Shown: positions 16,440 to 26,572, counted from the first letter of the stretch. The stretch is 64,000 nucleotides of DNA from Ignavibacteria bacterium (GCA_041649015.1 JBAZNU010000010.1:1-64000); one strand, 5' to 3'. The notes: generated by a model not told the origin, from the sequence alone. Numbers and translations are program-made.

Positions 16440-18593
16440 ATGAAACAAATAGTTCAATATCAAAAGACGGGGGAAATGAAGATAGATGATGTTCCTGTAC
16501 CATTAGTACGTGACGGATGTGTGTTAGTTAAGAATTATCATTCATTAATAAGTTCAGGAACAGAAAAATCAAGCGTACAGACAGCTAAAGCTTCGTTAAT
16601 CGGAAAAGCAAAATCAAGACCAGATCTCGTTAAGCAAGTGTTACAAAATGTGAAACGGGAGGGCATACTTGCCACATATAATAAGGTTAAAACCAGACTG
16701 GATAATTACAAGGAACTAGGCTATTCATGTTCAGGTGAAGTTATTGAGAGCGGAACAGAAGAATTTAGACCGGGTGATTTAGTTGCTTGTGCAGGAGTGA
16801 CAGCAAATCATTCTGAATATGTTTTAGTACCAAAAAACTTATGTGCAAAGAGTCCAAATAATGTAACATCAGAGGAGGCTGCCTTTACTACACTTGGTTC
16901 TATTGCATTACAGGGAATCAGGCAAGGTGATATTAGAGTAGGAGAGTGTGTTGGAGTAATTGGTTTAGGACTTCTTGGCCTGATAACTGTTCAATTAGCT
17001 AAGTTATCGGGTTGCAAAGTCATAGGATTCGATATCAACGAATCTAATTTTGAAATAGCAAAAGAACTTGGTTGTGATGAATGTTTACTCTCTAATGAAG
17101 AAGCGATTACAAAAGTTGATAGTATAACGAACGGTATAGGAACCGATGCTGTAATAATAACAGCTGGAACTAAATCTAATGAACCGATTGAATTGGCTCT
17201 TAATATAGCAAGGAAGAAATCCAAAGTAGTCGTTGTTGGTGCTGTTGGGATGAACATACCAAGGTCCCCATTTTACGAAAAGGAAATTGATCTAAAGATA
17301 TCCTGCAGTTATGGACCGGGGAGGTATGATGTAATTTATGAAGAGTTTGGTATTGATTATCCAGTAGGATACGTGAGATGGACTGAAAACAGAAATATGC
17401 AAGCAATACTTGACCTTCTATCAATGAAAAAGCTTGATTTCAAAAAATTAATAACTCACAAAATACCTATTGAAAAAGGGCTAAATGCTTATGATATTAT
17501 TACAGGTAAGACTAATGAAAGGTTCATTGGCATATTAATTGAATACAGCAAAACCCCCGAAACAATATCACAAAAGCTGAAAATATCAAGTATTAATAAA
17601 AAAAATACATTTGTTAATATTGGTTTTATTGGTGCGGGTAATTTTGCTCAGTCATATTTGATACCACCATTAAAAACATTGAAAGCTAATTTGTTAGGAG
17701 TTTGCACATCAGTCCCTGTAAATTCAAAATCTGTTGCAGAGAAATTTGGCTTTAACTATTGTACATCCAATTTCAAAGATATTTTAAATGATAAAGAAAT
17801 AAATACTGTTTTCATTGCAACGAGGCATGATTCACACGGGAACTTTGTGAAAGAATCAATCTTAGCCGGAAAAAATGTATATGTAGAAAAACCTCTAACG
17901 ATAAATCAGGAAGAGCTTTTTGAGATTAAAGATATCTTCAGACGTATAAATAGTAATATCTTGATAATGGTTGGATTCAATCGCCGATATTCAAAATCTT
18001 TTAAGGATATTAAAGAATTTTTTAATAATAATAATGATCCCTATATAATCAATTACAGGGTTCATGCCGGATATATTCCTAAATCTCATTGGATTCAACA
18101 TCCGAATCAAGGAGGGAGAATTATTGGTGAAGGTTGTCATTTTATTGATACAATGCAATATATTACCGGCTCAAGACCAATTAATGTTTATGCAAATTCA
18201 ATTAGAACAGACAACATCAATCAAGTGGATTTTGATAATTCCATAATAACAATAGAATATGAGGATGGTTCTGTTGGTAATTTATTATACTTAGCAAATG
18301 GGGATTCATCATTGCCTAAGGAGTATTGTGAAATATTTTCCGGCGGAAAGACAGCTATAATGAATAATTTTAAAGAGAATGTGTATTATTCAAATGGTAA
18401 AGTATCAAAAATGAAGTATAATGGCGAAAAAGGACACAAAGAAGAAATATCGAGCTTTATAGCTGCATTAACCAGTAATGAAAATCAAGTTATATCTTTT
18501 GAATCGATTTTCAATACTACATATACTAGTATAAAAGTTTTAGAATCTTTAAAAAGTCACGTCTCGATTGATTTAAAAAAGAACATTATGTAA
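16440..18593 (+). CDS. two-domain oxidoreductase (MDR-type plus Gfo/Idh/MocA)
   Basis: A 717-residue fusion. Residues 1-375 form a medium-chain (alcohol-dehydrogenase-like) domain with GVIGLGLLGLITVQLAKLSG as the nucleotide-binding motif. Residues about 392-717 form a Gfo/Idh/MocA domain with IGFIGAGNFAQS and the conserved VEKPL lysine-proline motif. The usual catalytic-zinc cysteine of alcohol dehydrogenases is not evident. This fusion is known from many exopolysaccharide loci as a bi-domain oxidoreductase, and its reaction is not established. It is followed 31 bases later by a toroid protein and then DUF354, and it probably acts with them on a sugar nucleotide or a lipid-linked glycan. Confidence 0.85.
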   Translation: MKQIVQYQKTGEMKIDDVPVPLVRDGCVLVKNYHSLISSGTEKSSVQTAKASLIGKAKSRPDLVKQVLQNVKREGILATYNKVKTRLDNYKELGYSCSGEVIESGTEEFRPGDLVACAGVTANHSEYVLVPKNLCAKSPNNVTSEEAAFTTLGSIALQGIRQGDIRVGECVGVIGLGLLGLITVQLAKLSGCKVIGFDINESNFEIAKELGCDECLLSNEEAITKVDSITNGIGTDAVIITAGTKSNEPIELALNIARKKSKVVVVGAVGMNIPRSPFYEKEIDLKISCSYGPGRYDVIYEEFGIDYPVGYVRWTENRNMQAILDLLSMKKLDFKKLITHKIPIEKGLNAYDIITGKTNERFIGILIEYSKTPETISQKLKISSINKKNTFVNIGFIGAGNFAQSYLIPPLKTLKANLLGVCTSVPVNSKSVAEKFGFNYCTSNFKDILNDKEINTVFIATRHDSHGNFVKESILAGKNVYVEKPLTINQEELFEIKDIFRRINSNILIMVGFNRRYSKSFKDIKEFFNNNNDPYIINYRVHAGYIPKSHWIQHPNQGGRIIGEGCHFIDTMQYITGSRPINVYANSIRTDNINQVDFDNSIITIEYEDGSVGNLLYLANGDSSLPKEYCEIFSGGKTAIMNNFKENVYYSNGKVSKMKYNGEKGHKEEISSFIAALTSNENQVISFESIFNTTYTSIKVLESLKSHVSIDLKKNIM

Positions 18594-18624
18594 ATCAAAT
18601 AATAGAAATAGATATACTTTAAAA

Positions 18625-19779
18625 ATGATGGAAGTATTACATAAATCAGTTTCATACCTGCAAAATTATATAAAAGAAGAAAATTATAGGGGATTCGATC
18701 CATATGACGCTTTAAGTTCTCCATTATTTAAAATACCTTTTTTAAAAGCCAATAAAATTATTAGATTAGGATTCCAGCAAGTAATTAAAAGGATTCCTGT
18801 TAATTTAAGGCAAATATTAGGTATTAGAAAAAGTCTTAATCCTGTAACTATAGGTCTTGTGATTCCAGCATACGCTTATATTATGCAATTAGATCCTTCA
18901 AATAATGGTTTAAGCAAGGAGGTTAATAACTTATTAGATATTCTAGAAAAGACAAGTTCAAAAGGTTATTCTGGAATATGCTGGGGATACGATTTTGATT
19001 GGGAGGCAAAATATGCTAAAATTCCGGCTTATACTCCGACTATCGTTGCAACAGGTATAATAACCAATGGATTGTTCGAAAGTTATAAATTACTTAAAAA
19101 TGAAAGAATGTATGAAATGTGTAAATCAGCTTGTGATTTTATTAACAAAGATCTGAATAGATTTTATGAAGGAAGTACTTTCTGTTGGTCATACTCACCG
19201 TTTGACAATCAAAAGGTCTATAATGCGACTTTAAAAGGGGCTAGATTATTTTCTCAGGTTTATTCAATAGAAAAGAAAAACTATAACTTACTTGAACAGG
19301 CAAGGCAAACAGTTTTATTTTCTTTAAATTCACAAAATCCTGATGGTAGTTGGAGCTATTCAAAAGGAGATTCACGTGTATGGGTAGATAATTTCCATAC
19401 AGGTTATGTTTTGGATTGCTTGAGGGAATATAAAGAAAACTCAGGGGATCAAGCTCCAGATATGTCAATAAAGAAAGGATTAGATTATTATATTAATACT
19501 TTCTTTAAAGATAATATTATACCGAAATACTATAATAATTCGTTATATCCGATTGATTCCACATCAATTGCTCAATCAATAATTACTTTAACTAATTTTA
19601 ATTTTTTTAAAATTGCCTTGGATATTGCACAATGGTCAATTAGTAATATGCAAGATAGAGATGGATATTTCTATTATCAAAACCACAGATTTTATACTAA
19701 TAAGATCTCGTATATGCGATGGTCAAATGCATGGATGTTTAATGCGTTGTCAAAATTATTGTACTTTGTTGGGAAATGA
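18625..19779 (+). CDS. alpha/alpha-toroid protein of unknown function
   Basis: This 384-residue protein has no signal peptide or membrane helix. It shows repeated helical hairpins with Trp/Tyr/Gly-rich turns, including GICWGYDFDWEAKY (about 115-128), FCWSYSPFD (about 187-195) and NPDGSWSYSKGD (238-249). NPDGSW resembles the turn motif of terpene-cyclase and other alpha/alpha-toroid enzymes such as polysaccharide lyases and uronyl epimerases. Relatives are sometimes labelled as aminolevulinate dehydratase, which the sequence does not support. It overlaps the next gene by four bases (ATGA), so they are translationally coupled. A role in modifying or epimerising a glycan is inferred; the activity is unknown. 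Confidence 0.55.
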   Translation: MMEVLHKSVSYLQNYIKEENYRGFDPYDALSSPLFKIPFLKANKIIRLGFQQVIKRIPVNLRQILGIRKSLNPVTIGLVIPAYAYIMQLDPSNNGLSKEVNNLLDILEKTSSKGYSGICWGYDFDWEAKYAKIPAYTPTIVATGIITNGLFESYKLLKNERMYEMCKSACDFINKDLNRFYEGSTFCWSYSPFDNQKVYNATLKGARLFSQVYSIEKKNYNLLEQARQTVLFSLNSQNPDGSWSYSKGDSRVWVDNFHTGYVLDCLREYKENSGDQAPDMSIKKGLDYYINTFFKDNIIPKYYNNSLYPIDSTSIAQSIITLTNFNFFKIALDIAQWSISNMQDRDGYFYYQNHRFYTNKISYMRWSNAWMFNALSKLLYFVGK

Positions 19780-20795
19780 TCTGGTTTGACTTTGATAATT
19801 CGCCGCATGTTCAGATATTTAGACCTATACTAAAAAAGCTTGAATCAATTTGTATTGATTATCAAATTACTGCACGGGACTTTGCCCAAACAATTAATTT
19901 ATTGCAATTGTATAATCTTGATTACAAGGAAGTTGGCTATTATGGAGGGAAAAATAAGTTATCAAAAATATTCAATCTATTTACGAGAAGCCAAGAACTT
20001 ATAAAATTTATTAAAGGGAAAAATATAGTAAAAGCTGTAAATCATGGATCAAGAACCCAAGTTATTGCAGCAAGAAGATTAGGAATAAAATCAATTGTAA
20101 TGATGGATTACGAATATACTGAAAACAGAATTTTTAATTATTTTTCTGATTATATATTATTACCACAAATAATACCAGACAACAGACTAAAAGAGACCGG
20201 ATTTAACTTAAGAAAAATATTACGGTACGATGGTCTTAAAGAGGAAATATATTTAGGGGGTTTTATCCCTGAGGAAAAATTTAGGGAAAGCATAAATGTT
20301 AATTTGAAAGATGTTTTGGTGACAATCAGACCACCTAGTATGACTTCGAATTATCACAACAAATTCAGCGAAAAGATTCTTCTAAATATTTTATCAAGAC
20401 TTACGCAAATTAAGGATGTTACGACAATAATTGTTCCAAGAACAGTTATAGATAAAAAGTTTATAGAAACCAGTATAAGGTTAACAGAAAATATTAGATT
20501 TCTTGATAAATCAGTAGATGGATTACAGTTACTATATGCATCTGATATATGTATTAGTGGTGGGGGTACAATGAACAGAGAATCCGCTCTATTGGGTACT
20601 AAAACATTTAGTATATTTACTGGCAAAAAGCCTTTTGTTGATGAATATCTTGAAAGGAAGGAGTTAATATCCTACCTTAAAGATGAAAGCGACGTTAAAA
20701 AAATAAATTTTATAAATTATTGTAAAGACAAAAAAGTGAATATTAAAAATAATTTAGTTGATAAGATAACTGATTTGATAATTAATATAAATTAA
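19776..20795 (+). CDS. DUF354 protein, GT-B-like fold
   Basis: The 339-residue protein begins MIWFDFDNSPHVQIFRPI, the opening typical of DUF354 proteins, which are related in fold to UDP-GlcNAc 2-epimerases and GT-B glycosyltransferases. The C-terminal half has SGGGTMNRESALLGTKTFSI (about 260-279), matching the nucleotide-binding glycine-rich region of that superfamily. No experimentally defined reaction is known to me. The ATGA overlap with the toroid gene implies a shared job. It could be a sugar transferase or an epimerase acting on the same residue as the neighbouring oxidoreductase. Confidence 0.72.
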   Translation: MIWFDFDNSPHVQIFRPILKKLESICIDYQITARDFAQTINLLQLYNLDYKEVGYYGGKNKLSKIFNLFTRSQELIKFIKGKNIVKAVNHGSRTQVIAARRLGIKSIVMMDYEYTENRIFNYFSDYILLPQIIPDNRLKETGFNLRKILRYDGLKEEIYLGGFIPEEKFRESINVNLKDVLVTIRPPSMTSNYHNKFSEKILLNILSRLTQIKDVTTIIVPRTVIDKKFIETSIRLTENIRFLDKSVDGLQLLYASDICISGGGTMNRESALLGTKTFSIFTGKKPFVDEYLERKELISYLKDESDVKKINFINYCKDKKVNIKNNLVDKITDLIININ

Positions 20796-20801
20796 TAATA
20801 T

Positions 20802-21968
20802 ATGAAAATACCATTTTTAGATTTAAAAGTGCAATATGAGTCAATCAAAAACGAGATAGGTGTTGCAATTCAAAAAGTATTGGATAATACAGCATTTGCT
20901 CTTGGGCAATCAGTTTCTGATTTTGAAGCAAATTTTGGGAAAGCCCATGACGTAAAAAATTGTTCAGGAGTCAGTTCCGGAACGGACGGAAATCACATGG
21001 TATTATGGGCGCTTGGCATCGGTCCCGAAGATGAAGTTATTATTCCAGTTAATACATTCATTGCCACAGCCTGGGGGGCGACACTCTGCGGGGCTAAACC
21101 TGTTTTTGTTGATATAGATTCGAGATCATATAACATTGATGCCAAGTCATTATTAAAGTCAATTACTACAAAAACTAAGGCAATAGTTGCTGTTCATTTG
21201 TATGGACAGCCTGCGGATATGGATGCTATTAATGAAGAATTAATTAGTAATGATTTTGAGTTGACCGGTACAGGAAAATACCGTAAACAAAAGACAGGTC
21301 AGGAGATTTATTTAGTTGAAGATTGTGCACAGTCTCATATTGCGGAATACAAAGGAAGGAAAGTCGGAGGTTTGGGGTTGGCATCGTCATTTAGTTTTTA
21401 CCCCGGAAAAAATCTTGGAGCTTATGGTGAAGGGGGAGCAGTATGCACGAATAATGATGAGTTAGGAGTAAAATTTAAGATGCTAAGAGATCATGGATGC
21501 AGGCAGAAATATGTTCATGAAATTTACGGGCATAATTACAGAATGGAAGGAATTCAGGGTGCAGTTTTAGGGGTAAAGCTTAATTACCTAAATAGCTGGA
21601 CCGAAGGAAGAAGAAAAGTAGCAGCAAGGTATTATGACTTGCTTAAAAATTGTGATAGTATTATCCTTCCCGAGGAAATGTATTACTCTAAACATGTATA
21701 TCATTTATTTGTAATTCAGGTAAAAAATGGGAGAAGAGATGAATTAGGGAAATTTCTTAATGATAACGGAATTGCAACCGGATTGCACTATCCAATCCCA
21801 TTGCATTTGCAACCCTGTTTTAATCACTTAGGTTATAAAAGAGGAGATTTTCCCATAACAGAAAATTTAGCGAACAGAGGATTATCACTTCCGATGTATG
21901 CAGAATTAACAGATGAGCATATTCTTTATATAGCTGAGAAGGTTATAGAATTCTTTAAAAGCAATTAA
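20802..21968 (+). CDS. DegT/DnrJ/EryC1/StrS sugar aminotransferase
   Basis: A 388-residue PLP-dependent enzyme that aminates a keto-sugar nucleotide, usually with glutamate as donor. The Schiff-base lysine is Lys203 in SFYPGKNLGAYGEGG. SSGTDGNHMVLWALGIG, DCAQSH and the C-terminal GIATGLHYPIPLHLQPCF are family motifs. With the WlbA/WbpB-like dehydrogenase and WbpD-like acetyltransferase at 25550-27040 it fits the WbpE step that makes a 3-amino uronic acid sugar nucleotide. A 3- or 4-amino-6-deoxy sugar is the alternative. It starts six bases after the DUF354 gene. Confidence 0.88.
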   Translation: MKIPFLDLKVQYESIKNEIGVAIQKVLDNTAFALGQSVSDFEANFGKAHDVKNCSGVSSGTDGNHMVLWALGIGPEDEVIIPVNTFIATAWGATLCGAKPVFVDIDSRSYNIDAKSLLKSITTKTKAIVAVHLYGQPADMDAINEELISNDFELTGTGKYRKQKTGQEIYLVEDCAQSHIAEYKGRKVGGLGLASSFSFYPGKNLGAYGEGGAVCTNNDELGVKFKMLRDHGCRQKYVHEIYGHNYRMEGIQGAVLGVKLNYLNSWTEGRRKVAARYYDLLKNCDSIILPEEMYYSKHVYHLFVIQVKNGRRDELGKFLNDNGIATGLHYPIPLHLQPCFNHLGYKRGDFPITENLANRGLSLPMYAELTDEHILYIAEKVIEFFKSN

Positions 21969-22182
21969 TCACAAAAAGAGTTATATTTAAATGTTTGCAT
22001 TAGGATTATAGTTTTGACGAGATGAAACAACGGTAAACAAATCTGTGACACTTCTCAAAATGATAATCCAGGAAAATAAATAAGACAAGGTCCGAATAGT
22101 TTCCGTTTAATAGAAAAGAGAATTGAGAGTAATGACTAATAATTGGAACATTGTATATAAATTATATAAGAATATAATAAAT

Positions 22183-23868
22183 ATGAGAATTAGAATCTTT
22201 ATTCTTTTAATTTTTATTGTAGTAGTGACGGTGGATGGATTGACACAAGTTGAACTGGTACCAGTTAGTAACCCAGTTTATTTATTTTTGAAAAAGATGC
22301 AAGTTAAGGGTGTGATACCAGATTACAATTCATCAAATATTCCAATTTCGAGGGAAGAGGTAGCAAATAATCTAAAAATTATCAATCGCCAAAGTAAAGA
22401 TATAGATAAAATAGATAAAGACATGCTTAATGATTATGATATTGAGTTTGGATATGACTTGAATAGAGGCATGGAAAATACATCAGATTTATTTGAGAAA
22501 AATTTTAATATCAAAAGATTATTTGATAATAATAAACAAAAATATATCTACAGTTATGCAGATTCTTTAGCAACAATGTTTATAGATGGAACAGGTAATT
22601 TTTCTTATCGACAATCGAGCGGGGATTCGCTAGGAAATAATAAAATTATACTTGGAGAAATTGGTGGTAGGATAAGGGGTACTTTATTTAATTCCTTGGG
22701 TTACTATCTGAGAATCTCAAATGGAGCGAAATTATTTGGTGATCAGAATGCAATCAATTTTGCTGCTGAAACTGATCCAATATTGAGAGGTAATACAAAA
22801 TTTTACTATGAAAATAAGAATTTTGACACCTATGAAGGATATTTGCGATATAGAACTCAAAACAACTTATTTGCGATTACAATAGGTAAAGAAGCTTTAA
22901 ACATGGGATTTGGATATATAGATAAGTTGTATCTATCGAATAATACCGTTCCATTTCCATTTGGTAAAGTCGATTTAAAATATAAAGCGTTTTCTTATAC
23001 TTTTGTGTATGGCAGTTTAAAAGGTGATTCTTTAGGGAGAGATTTAAATTGGAAAAGCATAGCTTTGCACAGATTAAATATCAGACCAAGTAAGTTTATT
23101 AATCTAGGATTATATGAATCTGTTGTTTTTACTTCTACTCCTTTCAGTTGGGAATATTTGAATCCATTTGGTTTTCTTATATCAGCAGATATGAATGTTG
23201 GAGCAGAAAAATCATTTGAAAATAATACATTCTTAGGATTAGATTTTGAATTAACTTTTATTAAAGATTTGGCTTTTCAAGGAACGATTATGATAGATGA
23301 TCTAGATTTTGAGACTATCGGGAATAATGATAAGACGTATAATACAAACAGGTTTGGCTGGCAATTCGGAGGATTATGGGTAAATGCATTTACTTTACCA
23401 AATTTGTCTTTTGCAGTTGAATATACAAGATTAGACCCGTTTATGTATGCACATAAATCGAATAAGAATTCTTACACAAACTGGTCGATGTCATTAGGTC
23501 ACAGATTACAACCAAATTCAGACGAAATAGCCATAAAATTGGGATATGATATTACGAACAGAATAAAATTATCATTTGTCTATCAATACCAAAGATCCGG
23601 AGGAGGATTCTTGTTTGATTCAACGGGAAATATAAAGCAAAATTATGGAGGTGACATTAATAGAGGAGACTATTGGTATATAGAAAAGAACAGGTTTCTT
23701 CAGGGAGATAGAACAAACAGGAACATTTTTACCCTCTCTTGTATAATAGAACCGATTAAACAATATTTTCTTGAAGCCAAATTTTATTACAGAAATTCCA
23801 GTCTAATTTATTTAAACAAGACATACAATGATTTTTATTTTTGGATTACTGCAAAGATTGATTATTAG
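22183..23868 (+). CDS. Wzi-like capsule-assembly outer-membrane beta-barrel protein
   Basis: 561 residues from the ATG at 22183. This start is preferred over an in-frame TTG at 22123 because it places a clean signal peptide (MRIRIFILLIFIVVVTVDG) at the N-terminus. After a small periplasmic region (about 25-85) the rest alternates polar and aromatic residues with many Tyr/Phe/Asn turns, as expected for a large beta-barrel. The pattern resembles the capsule-assembly Wzi family, which retains capsule at the cell surface. Its position between sugar-nucleotide genes and the initiating transferase supports that role. Family assignment comes from pattern and context, not a unique motif. Confidence 0.65.
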   Translation: MRIRIFILLIFIVVVTVDGLTQVELVPVSNPVYLFLKKMQVKGVIPDYNSSNIPISREEVANNLKIINRQSKDIDKIDKDMLNDYDIEFGYDLNRGMENTSDLFEKNFNIKRLFDNNKQKYIYSYADSLATMFIDGTGNFSYRQSSGDSLGNNKIILGEIGGRIRGTLFNSLGYYLRISNGAKLFGDQNAINFAAETDPILRGNTKFYYENKNFDTYEGYLRYRTQNNLFAITIGKEALNMGFGYIDKLYLSNNTVPFPFGKVDLKYKAFSYTFVYGSLKGDSLGRDLNWKSIALHRLNIRPSKFINLGLYESVVFTSTPFSWEYLNPFGFLISADMNVGAEKSFENNTFLGLDFELTFIKDLAFQGTIMIDDLDFETIGNNDKTYNTNRFGWQFGGLWVNAFTLPNLSFAVEYTRLDPFMYAHKSNKNSYTNWSMSLGHRLQPNSDEIAIKLGYDITNRIKLSFVYQYQRSGGGFLFDSTGNIKQNYGGDINRGDYWYIEKNRFLQGDRTNRNIFTLSCIIEPIKQYFLEAKFYYRNSSLIYLNKTYNDFYFWITAKIDY

Positions 23869-23935
23869 TTGATTATTTTATAATTTTAATATAATTTAGA
23901 ATATAAAGAATTTTAAATATTTAGGGGAATAATAG

Positions 23936-25378
23936 ATGATTATAAAATATCCTTCGTACAAATATTTTTATGCTTTATCCGATTTTCTTACACTGACAGT
24001 ATCTTTTATTTTATCTCAAGAGGTTTATTTATTTTACTTTTCAAGTCAAAAAACATTTTTGTACAATTTAGAAGTTGATGATTTCCTTTTATTAATAATC
24101 GTAAATATAATGTTTATTTTTATATTTCATTATTTCCATTTGTACAAACTTAGTGTATTTCTAACTCGAGTAAATCAGACGGTTACAATAATGAAATCTT
24201 TAATTTACGGGATATTCGTAATTGTAGTGATTTCATTCTTTATGAAATTTAATATTCTAACGGATTCCAGGCTTACATTGCTGATATTTTTTATTATCTC
24301 CTTAAGTCTTTTTATTATAATCCGTGTTTTTATTTTATTCAGACTTTACAATAAAATACTATCTAAAACCATTTTTAAAAGAAGGATATTAGTCGTTGGT
24401 GCAGGTAAGTCAGGACAGTTAGTTGCACAGAAAATCACATTTGAGAATTATTTTGGGAATGAAATTATAGGGTATGTTGATGAAACTAAAGAAATAGATT
24501 CGGTTATATTTAATGGGATTAAGGTTCTCGGACGTCTTAAGGATTTAAGTGAAATACATAGAAATTACAATTATGACGAAATAATAATTTGTATTGACAA
24601 AATTGAATATGGGGAACTACTTCAAATAATAGATGAATGTAAGAAGCAAAAAACTTCAGTAAAGGTTGTATCAAATCTATTTGGTATTATATCTGATAAA
24701 TATCTATCAGAGCAATACGAAAATATTGCATTAACAGATGTATCGACAAAGATAAATATAAATGTATATTTACTCATAAAAAGACTTATTGATATTATTG
24801 GATCGAGTTTAGGAATTATTATATTACTACCACTTTTCTTAATATTGGGAGTATTTATTAAAATAACATCAAATGGGCCGATAATATTTAAACAAGTTAG
24901 AATTGGAAAAGATGGGAAACCATTCCATTTCTATAAATTTAGGTCGATGAAAGAAATAGAGGGTGAGGATAATGAACGTGTAGAGAAAATGCTTAATTAT
25001 ATGAAAGGTGGAGATCCTGGCTACAAAGAAAAAATAGTGAACAATTCCAGAATAACAGGTATTGGATATATTATTAGAAAATATAGCCTTGACGAATTAC
25101 CTCAATTGTTTAATGTATTAAAAGGTGATATGAGTCTTGTTGGTCCAAGACCCTGTTTGCCTTATGAATATCAGCATTACGATGAATGGCAAAAGAGGAG
25201 ATTATCTGTCACCCCAGGCTGTACCGGATTATGGCAGGTTTCAGGAAGGAGTGCAGTGAGTTTTAATGATTCTGTTATAATGGATATATATTATATTAAC
25301 AATATTACACCTTGGTTAGATTTGCAGCTAATTTTTAAAACCATACCAGTAATGATTTTTGCTAAGGGAGGTAAATAA
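23936..25378 (+). CDS. WcaJ-like polyprenyl-phosphate sugar-1-phosphate transferase
   Basis: A 480-residue membrane enzyme that starts repeat-unit synthesis by moving a sugar-1-phosphate onto undecaprenyl phosphate. Four to five hydrophobic helices occupy residues 1-135, then a Rossmann-like domain (ILVVGAGKSGQLVAQK, about 151-166). A further membrane segment (about 280-310) leads into the bacterial sugar-transferase domain, with KFRSMKE near 333-339, YSLDELPQ, GDMSLVGPRP and TGLWQVSGRS. All expected motifs are present and the length is normal. An AGGGG-type ribosome-binding site precedes the ATG. The sugar added first (hexose, or FucNAc-type) cannot be read from sequence. Confidence 0.93.
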   Translation: MIIKYPSYKYFYALSDFLTLTVSFILSQEVYLFYFSSQKTFLYNLEVDDFLLLIIVNIMFIFIFHYFHLYKLSVFLTRVNQTVTIMKSLIYGIFVIVVISFFMKFNILTDSRLTLLIFFIISLSLFIIIRVFILFRLYNKILSKTIFKRRILVVGAGKSGQLVAQKITFENYFGNEIIGYVDETKEIDSVIFNGIKVLGRLKDLSEIHRNYNYDEIIICIDKIEYGELLQIIDECKKQKTSVKVVSNLFGIISDKYLSEQYENIALTDVSTKININVYLLIKRLIDIIGSSLGIIILLPLFLILGVFIKITSNGPIIFKQVRIGKDGKPFHFYKFRSMKEIEGEDNERVEKMLNYMKGGDPGYKEKIVNNSRITGIGYIIRKYSLDELPQLFNVLKGDMSLVGPRPCLPYEYQHYDEWQKRRLSVTPGCTGLWQVSGRSAVSFNDSVIMDIYYINNITPWLDLQLIFKTIPVMIFAKGGK

Positions 25379-25549
25379 AATCTTAAACTTTAGAATAGCT
25401 GTAGTACCAAAATTACATTGATATTATTTTATTTTAGTTGGATATTAAAATGATTATTTTGATAACTCACTAATTAACATCTACTTATTTCCTATTTAAA
25501 GATATTACACTTTTGTATATTTATTTTTAATCAATCTTAAATTATTCAT

Positions 25550-26548
25550 ATGAATGTCGGTGTTATCGGAACAGGTTATTGGGGACCAAATATTATCAGA
25601 AATTTTCTAAGCAATTGTAATGTAAAAAAAGTGTATTCGAGCGATCTTGATATAAATCGTCTACAAAAAATGAAATTGCGTTTTCCTGAGATTGAAATAA
25701 TAAAAGACAGTATAGATTTAATAAAACTAATTGACATTGACATTATAGCAATTAGTACACCAGTAGATTCTCATTATATGCTCGCGAAATCAGCATTAGA
25801 AGCGGGTAAACACATTTGGGTAGAAAAGCCTTTTATGTCAGATTCAAAAGAGGCAGAAGAAATAATTGAACTATCAACAAGAAAAAACCTGAAAGTATTT
25901 GTAGATCACACTTTTATTTATACTGGATCAGTAATGAAAATGAAAGAAATTATAGATTCTGGTGATTTAGGAAATATTTATTATTTTGATTCAGTAAGAA
26001 TTAATCTTGGTCTTTTTCAATCTGATGTAAATGTTATTTGGGACTTAGCCCCACATGATCTATCTATAATGAAATATGTACTTCCCAAAAAGGTAGTTGC
26101 TGTTTCAGCAAACGGAATTGCGAATTATTATAAGCAAGAAAATATTGCCCACATTTCTGTTTATTTTGAAAATAACTGTTTTGCCCATTTTCATGTTAAT
26201 TGGACTTCGCCAGTTAAAATTAGAAAAATGATTGCAGGGGGGGATAAGAAGATGCTTGTATTTGATGATATGGAGAATTTTGAAAAGATTAAGATTTATG
26301 ATTCTGGGGTTAATATGAATAATAAGCAGAATATTTATGATGCATTAGTTCAATACAGAATAGGCGATATGTATTCACCAAAGGTTAATCAAACAGAGGC
26401 TTTATCTCTTGGTGTGTCAGAATTTATTAAATCAATTCAAGATAACAGGGATCCATTAACAAATGCATATGACGGTCTGGAAGTCGTAAGAATTCTAGAA
26501 GCCGCGAATAAGTCAATAAAAAATAGAGGAAAACTTATAACATTATAA
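25550..26548 (+). CDS. Gfo/Idh/MocA oxidoreductase, WlbA/WbpB-like
   Basis: The 332-residue protein has the Rossmann motif GVIGTGYWGPN at residues 3-13 and the conserved VEKPF motif near residue 94. The middle part, including VIWDLAPHDLSIMKYVL, is typical of oxidoreductases found beside sugar acetyltransferases. The likely reaction is oxidation of UDP-N-acetyl-glucosaminuronate at C3 to the 3-keto form, preparing it for amination by a DegT enzyme. The acetyltransferase follows 24 bases later. The 171-base gap before this gene may carry its own promoter. Confidence 0.78.
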   Translation: MNVGVIGTGYWGPNIIRNFLSNCNVKKVYSSDLDINRLQKMKLRFPEIEIIKDSIDLIKLIDIDIIAISTPVDSHYMLAKSALEAGKHIWVEKPFMSDSKEAEEIIELSTRKNLKVFVDHTFIYTGSVMKMKEIIDSGDLGNIYYFDSVRINLGLFQSDVNVIWDLAPHDLSIMKYVLPKKVVAVSANGIANYYKQENIAHISVYFENNCFAHFHVNWTSPVKIRKMIAGGDKKMLVFDDMENFEKIKIYDSGVNMNNKQNIYDALVQYRIGDMYSPKVNQTEALSLGVSEFIKSIQDNRDPLTNAYDGLEVVRILEAANKSIKNRGKLITL

Positions 26549-26572
26549 AGACGCTAAAATAAAAATAAATTG

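Noticed and set aside
18625..19779. Aminolevulinate dehydratase label
   Set aside because: No HemB catalytic lysine motifs or zinc cysteines; the helical-hairpin pattern is of a toroid.
18625..19779. Heparinase II/III-type lyase
   Set aside because: Often the neighbour of the two-domain oxidoreductase, but there is no signal peptide and no heparinase C-terminal beta domain; length is too short.
22123..22182. TTG start for the Wzi-like protein
   Set aside because: It would place 20 extra polar residues before the signal peptide; ATG at 22183 is better.
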